Counted from the stretch's first letter, positions 30,007 to 41,440 are shown. The stretch: 64,000 nt of DNA from Deinococcus deserti VCD115 (GCF_000020685.1 NC_012526.1:2755843-2819842), one strand, 5' to 3'. Notes: a model not told the origin generated them from the sequence alone. Numbers and translations are program-made.

Positions 30007-31050
30007 TCATCTGAGCCTCCAGGCGAGCACGCCTGCCAGCAGCAGGAATGTCAGGTTGGGCAGCCACGCGGCCAGGGCGGGATCCATGGCGCCGGCCCGG
30101 GCCAGTTGCGGCGCGGTGGACCACAGGATGTAAAAGGAGGCGATGAACACCAGCACGGCCGCGAAAGCCGTGGCCCGGCTGCGGATCAGCAGGCCCAGGG
30201 CGCCGGCGGCCAGCGCAAACACCACTGGCGTGACCGGATCAGCCACCCGTGTGGCCAGCTGATACTGGTAATCCCGGCGCTGGGCGGGGCTGAGCTCCCG
30301 CTTGAGTCCTGCGCGCAGCTGGGCATTACTGAGCTGCTTGCCCTCGGCAGGTGGGGGTTGCAGTGTGTCGCGCTGTGGCAGCACCAGGGCTCCGGTTTTC
30401 TGACGGGGAGGCTGACCGGGGCGCACCACCCAGGCGTTCTGCAGGGTCCAGGTCCGTGCCTTGGCGTCCCAGACCCCACTGGTCGCCGTCAGGGTTTCCT
30501 CGCCGCGCTGCACCATCACGCCGGTCAGTTCGGCGCGGTCGCCTCCTTTGGCGTTTACTATCCGGCTGGCGTAGTACAGCGCACCGGCCGGAGCAAAGGT
30601 GTAGTGCTCCTGGGTGGGCGGGGGCGGCGTCTGCTCGTAAATGCGGTACCACGCACGGTCCCACTGTTTAAGCCCGGCCGGCACCAGGGTGCCGGCGTTA
30701 TATCCGGCAATCAGCCCCACCACAGCGAAGGGTGCCAGCAGCGGCCACACAAGACTCAGGGGCCGCACTCCGGCCGCCAGGATGGCCTTGAACTCGCTGT
30801 CGCGCTGCATGCGGGAAAAGGCCAGCAGAATGGCAAACGGTACCGCCAGGACCAGGGTGCGGTTCAGAATGGTCGGCAGAATAGCGCCGAACGCCGCCAC
30901 GGCCTTCCACAGCGGCGGATCATAGGTCAGCAGTTTGGCCACGGTGGTACTGAGCACATCCGTCATCTGCAGGGTCAGGAACAGCGCAGCGCCCGCCGCG
31001 TACCAGCGCAGCACCTCGCGCAGCACGAAGCGGGTCAGGATGGACGGCAC
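30007..31050 (-). CDS. LptF/LptG (YjgP/YjgQ) family permease, paired paralogue
   Basis: The 347-residue product shares the same topology as its downstream neighbour: membrane helices near 10-110, a periplasmic domain (about 125-255) and three final helices. Family features include ILLAFSRMQRDSEFKAILAAG in the cytoplasmic coupling loop, which contacts the ATPase. It is the first gene of the pair, so the two subunits are probably made in equal amounts. It lies downstream of ddrC, from which a terminator separates it. Confidence 0.87.
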   Translation of the reverse strand: MPSILTRFVLREVLRWYAAGAALFLTLQMTDVLSTTVAKLLTYDPPLWKAVAAFGAILPTILNRTLVLAVPFAILLAFSRMQRDSEFKAILAAGVRPLSLVWPLLAPFAVVGLIAGYNAGTLVPAGLKQWDRAWYRIYEQTPPPPTQEHYTFAPAGALYYASRIVNAKGGDRAELTGVMVQRGEETLTATSGVWDAKARTWTLQNAWVVRPGQPPRQKTGALVLPQRDTLQPPPAEGKQLSNAQLRAGLKRELSPAQRRDYQYQLATRVADPVTPVVFALAAGALGLLIRSRATAFAAVLVFIASFYILWSTAPQLARAGAMDPALAAWLPNLTFLLLAGVLAWRLR

Positions 31051-31090
31051 ACGTGCGATTCTAGCGGGCGCGGATGAGGGCGGTACAACA

Positions 31091-31114
31091 AAGAAGGCCC
31101 CCGCCGGTGGGGGC
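31091..31114 (-). terminator. Terminator of ddrC
   Basis: A GCCCCC/GGGGGC stem (31097-31102 with 31109-31114) lies just after the ddrC stop and is followed on the minus strand by TTCTT. It would isolate the damage-inducible ddrC transcript from the permease genes. Confidence 0.6.
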
Positions 31115-31134
31115 AGGGGCCTGGCTCAGAGACT

Positions 31135-31833
31135 TTAACCGGTCTGGGTGGTCAGTGGCATCTCCCAGCCGAGGCGTTCGCGGCGGGCCACCTGCTCGTG
31201 CACGCGCAGAATCGCAGCGTTGCCATGCGCGCCGTGTTCCTGAATGGCGCGGGCGGTGGCAGTGTCCAGGTAGGCCATGCGCAGCAGTTCGGTGCTGTTC
31301 AGGCCGTCGCGGGTCTGCTTGACCCCACGCTCGCGGCGGATGGTCGCGCTGTCCGTGCCCAGGACGCTGCGGTTGCTGATGCTGCCCAGCTGACCGTAAA
31401 CCTGTCCGGAACCGCCGTGACGCGAGACGGTGCTGAGCAGTTCACGCCGGGCATGGGTGCTTTCCAGGCGGGCGGCCAGCCAGCGCCGGGCTTCGGGGTC
31501 GGGGTTGCGCTCGGCTATCTGGGCGCTCAGGCGCACGTCGCCCTGCATGGCGCGCGACAGCAGGGTCTGAGCGCGCTTGCGCCAGCGTCTGGCCTCAATG
31601 GTGTCGAGGACAAAGGCCAGACGGGTGAACTCGTCGGGGTGCAGGGTGGGCTCGGGACCGGCCCCGAAGTCGCGCAGGGGGCTGGTGAGCTGATGGGTGT
31701 GGGCAAACTCGTCCCACTGTTCGGGAGTTTCGAGGCCCAGATGGGCCAGGGCGGTCGTGGCGTGCAGCAGGCCGTCCGCACTGACGGGCAGCCTGACGTT
31801 GCCAAAGTCAAGGGTGTTAGGAAGGCTCTTCAT
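31135..31833 (-). CDS. ddrC: DNA damage response protein DdrC
   Basis: The 232-residue protein matches DdrC, a Deinococcus-specific, damage-induced DNA-binding protein that compacts or circularises DNA and limits its degradation. The N-terminal part (LDFGNVRLPVSADGLLHATT) looks like the BRO-N/winged-helix module reported for DdrC, and the rest is mostly helical with many Arg and Gln residues. ATG 31833 is preferred; the frame is open to 31881 only through the promoter. A perfect-looking RDRM operator overlaps the promoter, so expression should be controlled by the repressor DdrO and the protease IrrE. ddrC is DR0003 in D. radiodurans, next to dnaA. Confidence 0.87.
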   Translation of the reverse strand: MKSLPNTLDFGNVRLPVSADGLLHATTALAHLGLETPEQWDEFAHTHQLTSPLRDFGAGPEPTLHPDEFTRLAFVLDTIEARRWRKRAQTLLSRAMQGDVRLSAQIAERNPDPEARRWLAARLESTHARRELLSTVSRHGGSGQVYGQLGSISNRSVLGTDSATIRRERGVKQTRDGLNSTELLRMAYLDTATARAIQEHGAHGNAAILRVHEQVARRERLGWEMPLTTQTG

Positions 31834-31853
31834 ACGTAAAAGTATAGCATAGA

Positions 31854-31870
31854 TTATGCTAAAAACATAA
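31854..31870. promoter_or_regulatory. RDRM operator (DdrO site) of ddrC
   Basis: On the minus strand the 17-mer reads TTATGTTTTTAGCATAA, a near-palindrome matching the deinococcal radiation/desiccation response motif TTATGTNATNNACATAA in layout and length. It lies 21 nt before the ddrC ATG. A possible -35 TTGCCT lies upstream, 17 nt before a CATAAT -10 that falls inside the motif, so DdrO bound here would block RNA polymerase. Confidence 0.87.
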
Positions 31871-32180
31871 TCTCGAGGCAAGAATCGAAAGACTGTTTTC
31901 GCGCTGCCAGCCTTGCTTCAGAGGCTGCTCAACGCTGTGGCGAAGTCATGCTCCTCTCCGTTTTACGCTCTACAGACAGTTCCGGTAAGGAAGGTCAGAT
32001 TGACAGCCAGGCCTGAACCGGAAGATTCCCTTGAGTGCAGCAGCCAGCAGTCTCAGCCTCCGCACGACTGGACCTTTCCCATGCTCTGCCATCAGCGCAC
32101 TCTCCAATTTCAGACCAGGCCTGAAGGTTCTGACGGGCCCGTGCCTTTTTCCTGCTCATCCCCTGCCCACCCAGGTGAGC

Positions 32181-32186
32181 TATGCT
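32181..32186 (+). promoter_or_regulatory. Candidate -10 box upstream of the der leader ORFs
   Basis: TATGCT matches TANNNT and ends nine nt before the ATG of the first short ORF at 32196, so a transcript starting here would be nearly leaderless. A -35 box is not evident. The preceding 31882-32180 shows no recognisable gene on either strand. Confidence 0.4.
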
Positions 32187-32195
32187 TTTTCTTCT

Positions 32196-32270
32196 ATGGC
32201 CCGGGCTGTCACCGTGACGGCGGGCATCGGCGCGTTCGCCCCTGACGCCGGGGTAGTCGCGACACCGTAA
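32196..32270 (+). CDS. Possible leader peptide 1 upstream of der (24 aa)
   Basis: A 24-codon ORF starts close to a TATGCT promoter element and ends in TAA immediately before an AAAGGAGCG ribosome-binding site serving the next short ORF. The peptide is Ala/Val/Gly-rich and unrecognised. Its arrangement in series with the next ORF and der suggests a translated leader, but chance is possible. Confidence 0.3.
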   Translation: MARAVTVTAGIGAFAPDAGVVATP

Positions 32271-32283
32271 AGGAGCGTCTTTC

Positions 32284-32401
32284 ATGCACCTAGACTTCCG
32301 TCTACCGGCCCACGTGTGCCGGGTGCGCCTTCAGGCTTCTGTCTGGGCGCCGCCTCTTTCACCCGACCTGCTCGCCACCCTGACGGGTGTGGAGGCTTCT
32401 C

Positions 32402-32409
<8 letters not shown>
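32284..32409 (+). CDS. Possible leader peptide 2 overlapping der start (41 aa)
   Basis: The 41-codon ORF has a good Shine-Dalgarno element (AAAGGAG, eight-nt spacing) and ends in TAA at 32407-32409, eight bases inside der, which starts at 32402. Ribosomes finishing it would stop over the der start site, so it may couple or tune der translation. The sequence (MHLDFRLPAHVCRVRL...) is not recognised. der has its own TGGAGG element inside this ORF. Confidence 0.4.
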
Positions 32410-33727
<1,318 letters not shown>

Positions 33728-33777
33728 ACTGCAGCTGGCCACTGAGTACTGAGTTGCAGCTGGCCCAGGCTGAGGGA

Positions 33778-34326
33778 ATAAGCGAGTTCCTGAGCCTTCC
33801 GGTTCCACCTGATGACGGCGCCTGCGCGCATCTGGCTGGCCTTTTCCTCCCGTCCGTGCCCCTGGCAGGAACCGATGGCCTTAACCACGACCTCTCCGCC
33901 TTGCCGGGGAGGTCGGTTCTGTGTGTATCCGCGCATGGCGCGTCCTGGCGTCCCCATGCCGGACGACCGGGACCTGATTCTCGGAGCCTGGGGGTGTTCG
34001 CCGCAGTCTTTGTGCCTTCCGGGACATCACGCCGAGTTGCAGGCTGCTGGAGCGCGGGGCTTTGGCCTGAGCGTCCAGAACACGGCAGAGCAGCAGGAGG
34101 CCGCTGCGCGGCTGCACCTCCCCTTCCCGCTCCACTCGGATACAGAGAGGCTCTCTCCGCCGAATTTCCGGCTGCCAACCTTCGAAGCCGGTGGAAGCAC
34201 GCTGCTGCGCCGCGTCACCCTGATCCTGCGTGGCGGTACGGTAGAATATGTGTTCTCTCCGGTGTTTCCCCGGACCGCAATGCAGCAGAGGTGCTGACGT
34301 GCCCTGGAGCCCATCGACACTCCTGA
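33778..34326 (+). pseudogene. Decayed peroxiredoxin (thiol peroxidase) gene
   Basis: No single frame is intact, but joining frames rebuilds a peroxiredoxin of the AhpC/TSA superfamily: LPVPPDDGACAHLAGLFLP and DLSALPGRSVLC in one frame, then YPRMARPGVPMPDD, GAWGCSPQS (peroxidatic cysteine), HHAELQAAGARGFGLS, LHLPFPLHSD and LPTFEAGGSTLLRRVTLIL in another, and PDRNAAEVLT back in the first. Frame changes fall at a TG repeat near 33920, a compensating +1/-1 pair near 34010-34025, and a C-run near 34268. A terminator follows. Several independent lesions make sequencing error unlikely. Confidence 0.78.
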
Positions 34327-34336
34327 AGCACAACGG

Positions 34337-34371
34337 ATGGCGGGCCCTATGCAGGCCCGCCATCTTCTTTT
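34337..34371 (+). terminator. Intrinsic terminator of the former peroxiredoxin gene
   Basis: A ten-bp stem (ATGGCGGGCC with its complement, seven-base loop) is followed by CTTCTTTT. It lies 10 nt beyond the stop of the reconstructed peroxiredoxin frame and on the same strand, and it also separates that gene from the convergent gene ending at 34381. Confidence 0.75.
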
Positions 34372-34380
34372 GATTCGCTG

Positions 34381-36174
34381 TTACGGCTGGTAGGTCTTGA
34401 GCCCACCGCTGTACCCCGGCAGGGTCCGGGTGCGGTAAAACACCAGGCTGATCGGGAGGTTGCTTCCGCTGGAGGGCACGAAATCGATCTTCAGACGGTC
34501 AGACTGCGCGCGCCACAGCAGCACCGGATGTTCCGGCTGCAGAGCATTACCTGTGCGCGGCAACTTGATGGTCTGGTTGATCGGACCGTCCTGCACATTC
34601 ATGGCGCCGCGGTACAGACCACCCCGCGGGCTCAGCGCCACGGCGGTCCCGCTAGCACCATTGACCTCCAGGTCGTACAGCACACCGTAATTCCCGGCCA
34701 GCCGCACAGCCTGACGGGTCAGGGCGTCAACGCCAATAATTGCCGGGTCCATTTGTCCGTCCCCAATGACGATCCGGGTGGGCAGGGCTCCCAGATTTAC
34801 GCGCAGGCTGCGCACCGCCCCGGGAAAGGTACCGCGCACGTGACGTCCGTCCGGCTGCAGGTAGGGCAGTTGCTGGGCGACCTGCGCCGTGGGGGGAAGG
34901 CTCGCCTCCAGCATCAGGAAGGTCAGCTCCACGCGGCCCGAGGCATTGATGTCCTGCATGATGTTCACGCCGCTGCCGGGGTTCAGGGTTGGGCTGGCAT
35001 ACACCGCTGCCGTCTGTCCCGGCGCCAGGCTCAGCGTGGCACCACCGAGACTGGCAAAGTACTCCAGCAGCGTGACCTGGCCCAGCAGACCCTCGATACG
35101 GGTGGGGGCGGTTTCACCCTGACGTTCGGTGCGAACCTCGACCTCGCTGCTTTCGAGGTTGCGCGCCAGGATATACAGCCGCGCCGGGCGGCCCAGCCCG
35201 TTCATGTGGTAGGCCAGCAGGCGCGCGCGGCCTGAGAGGCTGTCCTGATACAGCACGCCGCTCTGGCTGGGCACCTCGGGACTGTCACTGAACAGCAGCG
35301 GATAGTTTGGCCCCTGAACGACCATAGGGGTGGCGGCCGGGTACGTCAGCACCTGGGAGTCAGGAAAAGCGTCACCTGGCTGCGCGTACTTGAGTCCGTA
35401 GGTCAGTGGGGTGTCGATTGGTGTGCCTTCCACCCGGATGGTGCGGGTAAACGGCTGGCTCTGCAGCCCACGGCTGTTGGTCACCGTCAGGCTGACGGTA
35501 TAGGTGCCCGGCTGGAAGAACACGTCCTGGCGGCCAGTCCAGCGGCGTCCTGTGATGTCGGCGCCGTCCGGGTCATAGGGGTAGTCGGTATAGATCACCC
35601 GCTCGCCGGGGGCATAAACGCTCTTGTCGGTCGAAAAGCGGGCCTGGGGAGCCAGTGGGTTGCCCCCTTCGCGCAGCGCGGTCAGGGTCATGGTGCGCCC
35701 CGAGTCGTCGGCGGCACTCAGGTTGGCGTTGAGGGCGTCGGCCAGCGAGCGCACGCTGACGTACAGCACGCCACCGACTGTGGCCGCGTTGCCGGCAGGC
35801 TGCGGAACCCCAGCCAGCGACACCTGATGGCGGCTGGTGTCCACGCTCAGGCGGCCCAGCTGTGTCTGCCCGTTGCCGGTGGTGAGCGGCTGGCCCAGCA
35901 GCGCGGCCGTTTCGCGCAGCGGAAGCATGCTCCGCCCGCCCACATTGCGCGGGACGTTCTGCAGGCGCACCGTCTCGCCGTTGATGTAGGCCGTGGCCTG
36001 ATCCACCGTGAAAGTCAACTGTACTGAACCCACCGAGGCTACTGCGGCTTGGGCACGCAGCACAGGGGTGCCAGTCAGCGGAGCGCCCAGCAGGGCGAGG
36101 ATCAGCAGACCACGGGCAGAGGTTCGTCGGCGGGTCCGGAGGTGAAGGTTGGAAACAAAGCGCGAAAACGACAT
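34381..36174 (-). CDS. Secreted protein with copper-amine-oxidase N-terminal domain
   Basis: The 597-residue protein has a basic N-terminus, a hydrophobic signal segment (about 20-44) and then a copper amine oxidase N-domain (about 50-165), recognised by AYINGETVRLQNVPRNVGGRSMLPLR and VGGVLYVSVRSLADAL. A PKD/Ig-like segment follows (about 165-250, with RWTGRQDVFFQPGTYTVSLTVTN), then a long beta-rich region of unknown type. These N-domains are wall- or surface-binding modules and carry no oxidase activity. An envelope structural role is inferred. Confidence 0.83.
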   Translation of the reverse strand: MSFSRFVSNLHLRTRRRTSARGLLILALLGAPLTGTPVLRAQAAVASVGSVQLTFTVDQATAYINGETVRLQNVPRNVGGRSMLPLRETAALLGQPLTTGNGQTQLGRLSVDTSRHQVSLAGVPQPAGNAATVGGVLYVSVRSLADALNANLSAADDSGRTMTLTALREGGNPLAPQARFSTDKSVYAPGERVIYTDYPYDPDGADITGRRWTGRQDVFFQPGTYTVSLTVTNSRGLQSQPFTRTIRVEGTPIDTPLTYGLKYAQPGDAFPDSQVLTYPAATPMVVQGPNYPLLFSDSPEVPSQSGVLYQDSLSGRARLLAYHMNGLGRPARLYILARNLESSEVEVRTERQGETAPTRIEGLLGQVTLLEYFASLGGATLSLAPGQTAAVYASPTLNPGSGVNIMQDINASGRVELTFLMLEASLPPTAQVAQQLPYLQPDGRHVRGTFPGAVRSLRVNLGALPTRIVIGDGQMDPAIIGVDALTRQAVRLAGNYGVLYDLEVNGASGTAVALSPRGGLYRGAMNVQDGPINQTIKLPRTGNALQPEHPVLLWRAQSDRLKIDFVPSSGSNLPISLVFYRTRTLPGYSGGLKTYQP

Positions 36175-36366
36175 CCGCCGAGTATGCCCGTTGAGTCTGA
36201 TTGATGTCTTCCAGAACCACTTCGTTTTCCGGCCTTCTGCGAAACCGTGAAGAGTACATCAGGAACATGAGGAGCCGAGATCAGTGAGATTGGTGAAGAC
36301 CATCCTCTTTGTGGGCTGTGGCGTAGCTCTAGACTGGAGCATGTCCGTGACCAAGGAGCGCCGCCT

Positions 36367-38247
<1,881 letters not shown>

Positions 38248-38495
38248 TCCGGACCGGCGTGAAACAAAGAGACAGGGCTCTCTGAGAGCGGGAAAGGGTG
38301 AACCCGGCGTATATGTACGTCAAACCTGCTGCCTACAGCACGTGATCAACACTCGTTAGGAGCTGGCGTGCAGCTATCCCGTGGGACAAGCCGTGCGCAT
38401 CTGACCCTGCAGGCACGTGGCGCCGCAATACCCTGTGGTGGAAAAGCATCTGGATGAGGCTGTCCACGGTGGAAACGGAGAAGATCGTCCGGAAA

Positions 38496-38833
38496 TTACT
38501 CCAGCTTCCCTGGCAGCAGCCGGCGCAGGTGCAGCAGGTGTGCCCCATGCCACTCGGTGGGGTCGTCCATGTAAGGCTGGATGCCGTCTACATACCCCAG
38601 TGCCCGCAGCAGTTCAGCGGCCCGCAGCGCATCTGCATGCAGGGACCGCAATTTCGCAGGGGAAGCGTAACCGGTCCAGCTCTGGAGATAGGCTTCTATG
38701 GCGCAGCCTCCAGCACATTTTCACCGTAGTAGGTCGTGTGCCCGACGGTCAGGCTAAGGCGGGCGAAGTGCTTTCCGTCCGGGTGCAGACACAGATGAAG
38801 GCAGGTCTGGCGCCGGGTCATGTCGTTCAGCAT
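38496..38833 (-). pseudogene. Frameshifted conserved-looking gene (about 110 aa)
   Basis: Two overlapping frames join into one plausible protein: MTRRQTCLHLCLHPDGKHFA to GENVLEAA in one frame, then AIEAYLQSWTGYASPAKLRS to LLHLRRLLPGKLE in the next. The first frame hits TAG right after the junction (about 38700-38710), where a GC dinucleotide appears duplicated. Both halves have Deinococcus-like composition. I do not recognise the family. It diverges from the gene at 38892. It may be a true pseudogene, a sequencing error or, less likely, programmed frameshifting. The 38248-38495 stretch next to it shows nothing recognisable. Confidence 0.55.
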
Positions 38834-38891
38834 GTCAGGCGGAGTGAGCGGCTCGCATCGGCCAGCTGGCGGGGGCGGCACAATAGGCAAC

Positions 38892-39134
38892 ATGGACCGT
38901 GAACTGAATTTCGCGCGCGAGATCTTGGGAGAGCGCTCCTACCGCGACGTACCTGAAGGTGAAGTCCTGCGCGAGGCCGAGCGCCTGCTCGCAGGCTGGA
39001 TGGCCGGTGAGCTGCGCATGGAACGGCCAAAACTCTACGACCATTACGCTCTGCTGCTGCTCGCTCTGCTGCGCCGCAACCGCGAACTGGAAGCCCGCAT
39101 CTCAGCGCTGGAAGCGCAGGTGGCCCAGCCGTGA
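38892..39134 (+). CDS. Small protein with C-terminal coiled coil (80 aa)
   Basis: The 80-residue product has an amphipathic N-terminal half ([20 protein letters not shown]) and a leucine-rich C-terminal helix with heptad spacing ([20 protein letters not shown]), so it probably self-associates. I do not recognise it. The ATG at 38892 is preceded by CACAATAGGCAAC, a leaderless-type promoter like that of ackA. Its stop overlaps the trpF start as GTGA, indicating translational coupling to trpF. Confidence 0.65.
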   Translation: MDRELNFAREILGERSYRDVPEGEVLREAERLLAGWMAGELRMERPKLYDHYALLLLALLRRNRELEARISALEAQVAQP

Positions 39135-39754
39135 AGGTCAAGGTGTGCGGCACCACCAGCGTACGCGACGCCGTGCTCAGCGCTGAGGCTGGAGCCGACG
39201 CCCTGGGATTTATCTTTGCGCCAGTCAGCCGCCGGCTGGTCACGGCTCAGGTCGCCCGGGAGGCTGGGCTCAGCGTTGGCCCCGCCGTGGCAAGGGTCGG
39301 CGTCTTCCTGAATCAAGGCCTGGACGAGGTTCTGCGTCTTTCGGAAGCTGCGCGGGTCTCGGCGGTGCAGATTCATGGCCCGGTGTCAAGTCTTTACCTG
39401 GAGCATCTGGCTGCGTATTATCCCGTTCTGCGTGTGTTGCGCCCCGCCGATCTGGCGGCAGCGCAGGACGTGTGGAGAGGCCCGGGCCAAGTGACCTTGA
39501 TGCTGGATGCGCCGGAGCCTGGGGGCGGCCAGCCTCTGGACTGGGCTGGGCTGCGCCCGGAATTTCCGGTCGGTGCATGGCTGGCCGGTGGCCTGGGACC
39601 CCAAAATGTGGCGCAGGCTGTCCAGGTTCTGCGCCCCGCCGGGGTGGACGCTGTCAGCCGCCTGGAAGTACAGCCTGGAGTCAAGGATCCGGAAGCCGTG
39701 CGGGCCTTTGTGAGAGCGGCAAAACAGGCAATTGGCCAAAGTTATCCACAGTGA
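39131..39754 (+). CDS. trpF: Phosphoribosylanthranilate isomerase
   Basis: The 207-residue TIM-barrel enzyme catalyses the Amadori rearrangement in tryptophan synthesis. Catalytic C6 (KVCGTT) and D126 ([10 protein letters not shown]) are in place, as are the phosphate-binding [13 protein letters not shown] and the [11 protein letters not shown] loop. The GTG start overlaps the stop of the 80-residue gene. No other trp genes are adjacent. The last codons and stop contain the first DnaA box of the downstream cluster. Confidence 0.93.
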   Translation: MKVKVCGTTSVRDAVLSAEAGADALGFIFAPVSRRLVTAQVAREAGLSVGPAVARVGVFLNQGLDEVLRLSEAARVSAVQIHGPVSSLYLEHLAAYYPVLRVLRPADLAAAQDVWRGPGQVTLMLDAPEPGGGQPLDWAGLRPEFPVGAWLAGGLGPQNVAQAVQVLRPAGVDAVSRLEVQPGVKDPEAVRAFVRAAKQAIGQSYPQ

Positions 39755-39910
39755 AACGCCTTCCTGTGGATAACTTTCCCGGGATTGGAGCAGCTGCGCA
39801 AAGCTCGCTTCCACGACGTTCCACACAGAGTTTCTCTTTGTGATTCCCTGGCGTCACAGACACCTTATCCACAGCTTGTCCACAAGCCCTGTGGATAACT
39901 CTGTGGATAA
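39742..39910. other. Cluster of six DnaA boxes (origin-like)
   Basis: Five perfect TTATCCACA boxes occur at 39742-39750 (+), 39765-39773 (-), 39865-39873 (+), 39890-39898 (-) and 39902-39910 (-), with one TTGTCCACA at 39876-39884 (+). They fall in two groups on both strands, with moderately AT-rich patches after the last box and near 39980-40015. This density is typical of oriC or a DnaA-titration site. dnaA and dnaN are absent from the window, but the par/gid block lies 8 kb away, so an origin displaced from dnaA or an accessory DnaA locus are both possible. Confidence 0.85.
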
Positions 39911-40057
39911 CTTTTAACTCCGGTCGCGGCTTATCGTGGTGCTGCAGGCGCCCTGGTTGTTGGCACGGCAGCCGTACAAATCGGGAAAATCATACGGCAT
40001 TTCAGCTGCTTTTTTGTGACCGAAGCCCCAGGTGGAGAGCTGCCGTATGCAGTCATT

Positions 40058-40912
40058 TCAAAATTCTGCAGTTCCGGGAAGTCCCATCCAGGTTTTCAGC
40101 CACTGTCCACCATGCACCACATGGAGGGGACCCCTCACGTCCGTCCACGAGGCCGCCAGAGGCACCCTTGCCAGGGTATGGGCCTTGATCAGCAGATTTT
40201 CCATATTGCCGTGATCGCTGCTCAGAACCACTTCTGCCCCGCTGGACAGCAGCCCTTCAATCAGGGCGTCGACCCGGCATAGATAGGTCCGGGCAGCCCG
40301 CATCACCTCAACAGGAGTGGGGTCGCGGCCTGCATGTCCCAGCAGGTCACTGAACCACAGGTCAAGAATCAGCAGATCCCAGGCACGGGCTGCGCCTCCC
40401 AGGGCTGTGCCCAGCGCTGAAACGTCAGAAAGGCTCATGGTGTGTGCCAGCCAGGGCGCGCGGTAGTCCAGGCCCAAGGAGGCCGGCACCAGCGGCAGGC
40501 CAGGTGGGTTCAGCGGCAGCCTTGCGGCCTGAATTGAAAAGGGAAAGCATCCCAGACGCGAACGGCGGCGCTGCGCCTCAAAAAACGCCGGAGCATAGTG
40601 GTTGGCCAGCGCCACGCGCGCTCCGGCCTGAACCAGTTGCACGGGCAGGCTGTGCTGGGCCAGCAGGCGCTGCAAGGTCGGCCCAGGGTGAGGCCCGAAG
40701 TGCTCGCCCATGACCCTCACCGCATCCTGGCCGGTCAGCCAGCAGCTCTGCCCTGTCCCGGACTGGGGCTGGCCCGGCACGCCAAGAGTGGCGTCCAGTG
40801 CCGCGCCACGGTCTACCAGAGGGCGCAGGGTCGGCAGTGCCTGCTCCCAGGCGCTGCCGCCCGGAGCGTCCAGGGGGTGGCCCACGCCGTCCAGCGCGAT
40901 CCATACCTTCAC
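40058..40912 (-). CDS. Alkaline-phosphatase-superfamily metalloenzyme (PGM-like)
   Basis: The 284-residue product has the metal-binding motifs of the phosphoglycerate mutase/alkaline phosphatase superfamily: LDGVG at the N-terminus, [16 protein letters not shown] with the probable nucleophile serine, [11 protein letters not shown], and [11 protein letters not shown] near the C-terminus. It is about half the length of cofactor-independent PGM because the inserted phosphatase-transfer domain is missing. The substrate is unknown. The start is a GTG. It faces the DnaA-box region, with trpF convergent. Confidence 0.75.
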   Translation of the reverse strand: MKVWIALDGVGHPLDAPGGSAWEQALPTLRPLVDRGAALDATLGVPGQPQSGTGQSCWLTGQDAVRVMGEHFGPHPGPTLQRLLAQHSLPVQLVQAGARVALANHYAPAFFEAQRRRSRLGCFPFSIQAARLPLNPPGLPLVPASLGLDYRAPWLAHTMSLSDVSALGTALGGAARAWDLLILDLWFSDLLGHAGRDPTPVEVMRAARTYLCRVDALIEGLLSSGAEVVLSSDHGNMENLLIKAHTLARVPLAASWTDVRGPLHVVHGGQWLKTWMGLPGTAEF

Positions 40913-40957
40913 CCGCTCGTCCTCGCCGCAAGCCTCACGGCCGCAGCATAGCGGTGC

Positions 40958-41343
40958 TCAGTGAGGCCGCCAGGCAAGCACGTCCACATGTGTGCCATCA
41001 GGGTCACCGCTGGCGCAGCGCTGTCCCCAGGGTGCATCGAAAGGCTCAGTGATCACGTGGTATCTGGCGTCCCCAACCCGGCGGACGACCTCATCAACTT
41101 CAGCCGCATCATCGGTCTGCACCACCACGCCGATTCGGCCACCAGAGAAAGTAAGCACCAGGAGGGATTGACCTGACGCAGCAGAACCTAGGCTTTCCAG
41201 GCAATCCACAGGCCACCGACCTCAACCCTCCTATGGTCCTGCGTGGGGTCGGCGCACAAGGAGACATGAAGCCCCTACATGAGGTCAAAGTCCAGCGCTG
41301 CCGACATCTCTGAGACGACAAAGCCTGCGTGGCTCAACCGCAT
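40958..41343 (-). pseudogene. Decayed glyoxalase/VOC-fold gene
   Basis: From ATG 41343 the frame reads like the start of a VOC protein (MRLSHAGFVVSEMSAALDF), hits TAG at 41275-41277, continues with ADPTQDHRRVEVGGLWIA, and hits TAG again at 41189-41191. The rest of the fold continues in another frame (LLVLTFSGGRIGVVVQTDD, then ITEPFDAPWGQRCASGDPDG and THVDVLAW). Two stops and one frameshift indicate a pseudogene, although the 83-codon C-terminal piece is still open. The original function may have been a dioxygenase, a glyoxalase or a resistance protein. Confidence 0.7.
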
Positions 41344-41365
41344 CTTCTGACTTCACGGACCGCAG

Positions 41366-41385
41366 CTGCCAGCTGCAGCTGGCAG
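41366..41385. repeat. 20-bp perfect palindrome
   Basis: The half-site CTGCCAGCTG is followed by its exact complement, giving a hairpin or dyad between the VOC pseudogene and the end of the EF-G-like gene. There is no T-run, so a terminator role is weak. The core GCAGCTGGC also occurs twice near 33730-33762 after der. Confidence 0.4.
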
Positions 41386-41440
41386 GTGGAGACCCAGACC
41401 GCCTGGACCTGATTCCACGCCACCTGACCACCACGCCCGC

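Noticed and set aside
31882..32180. A gene between ddrC and the der leader, including a 96-codon minus-strand frame
   Set aside because: Translations have no recognisable domain and no ribosome-binding site; the frame is a by-product of high GC.
34235..34371. A possible small RNA driven by a TAGAAT box at about 34241 and ending in the strong terminator at 34337-34371
   Set aside because: The interval is fully explained as the 3' end of the decayed peroxiredoxin gene, whose stop lies 10 nt before the terminator.
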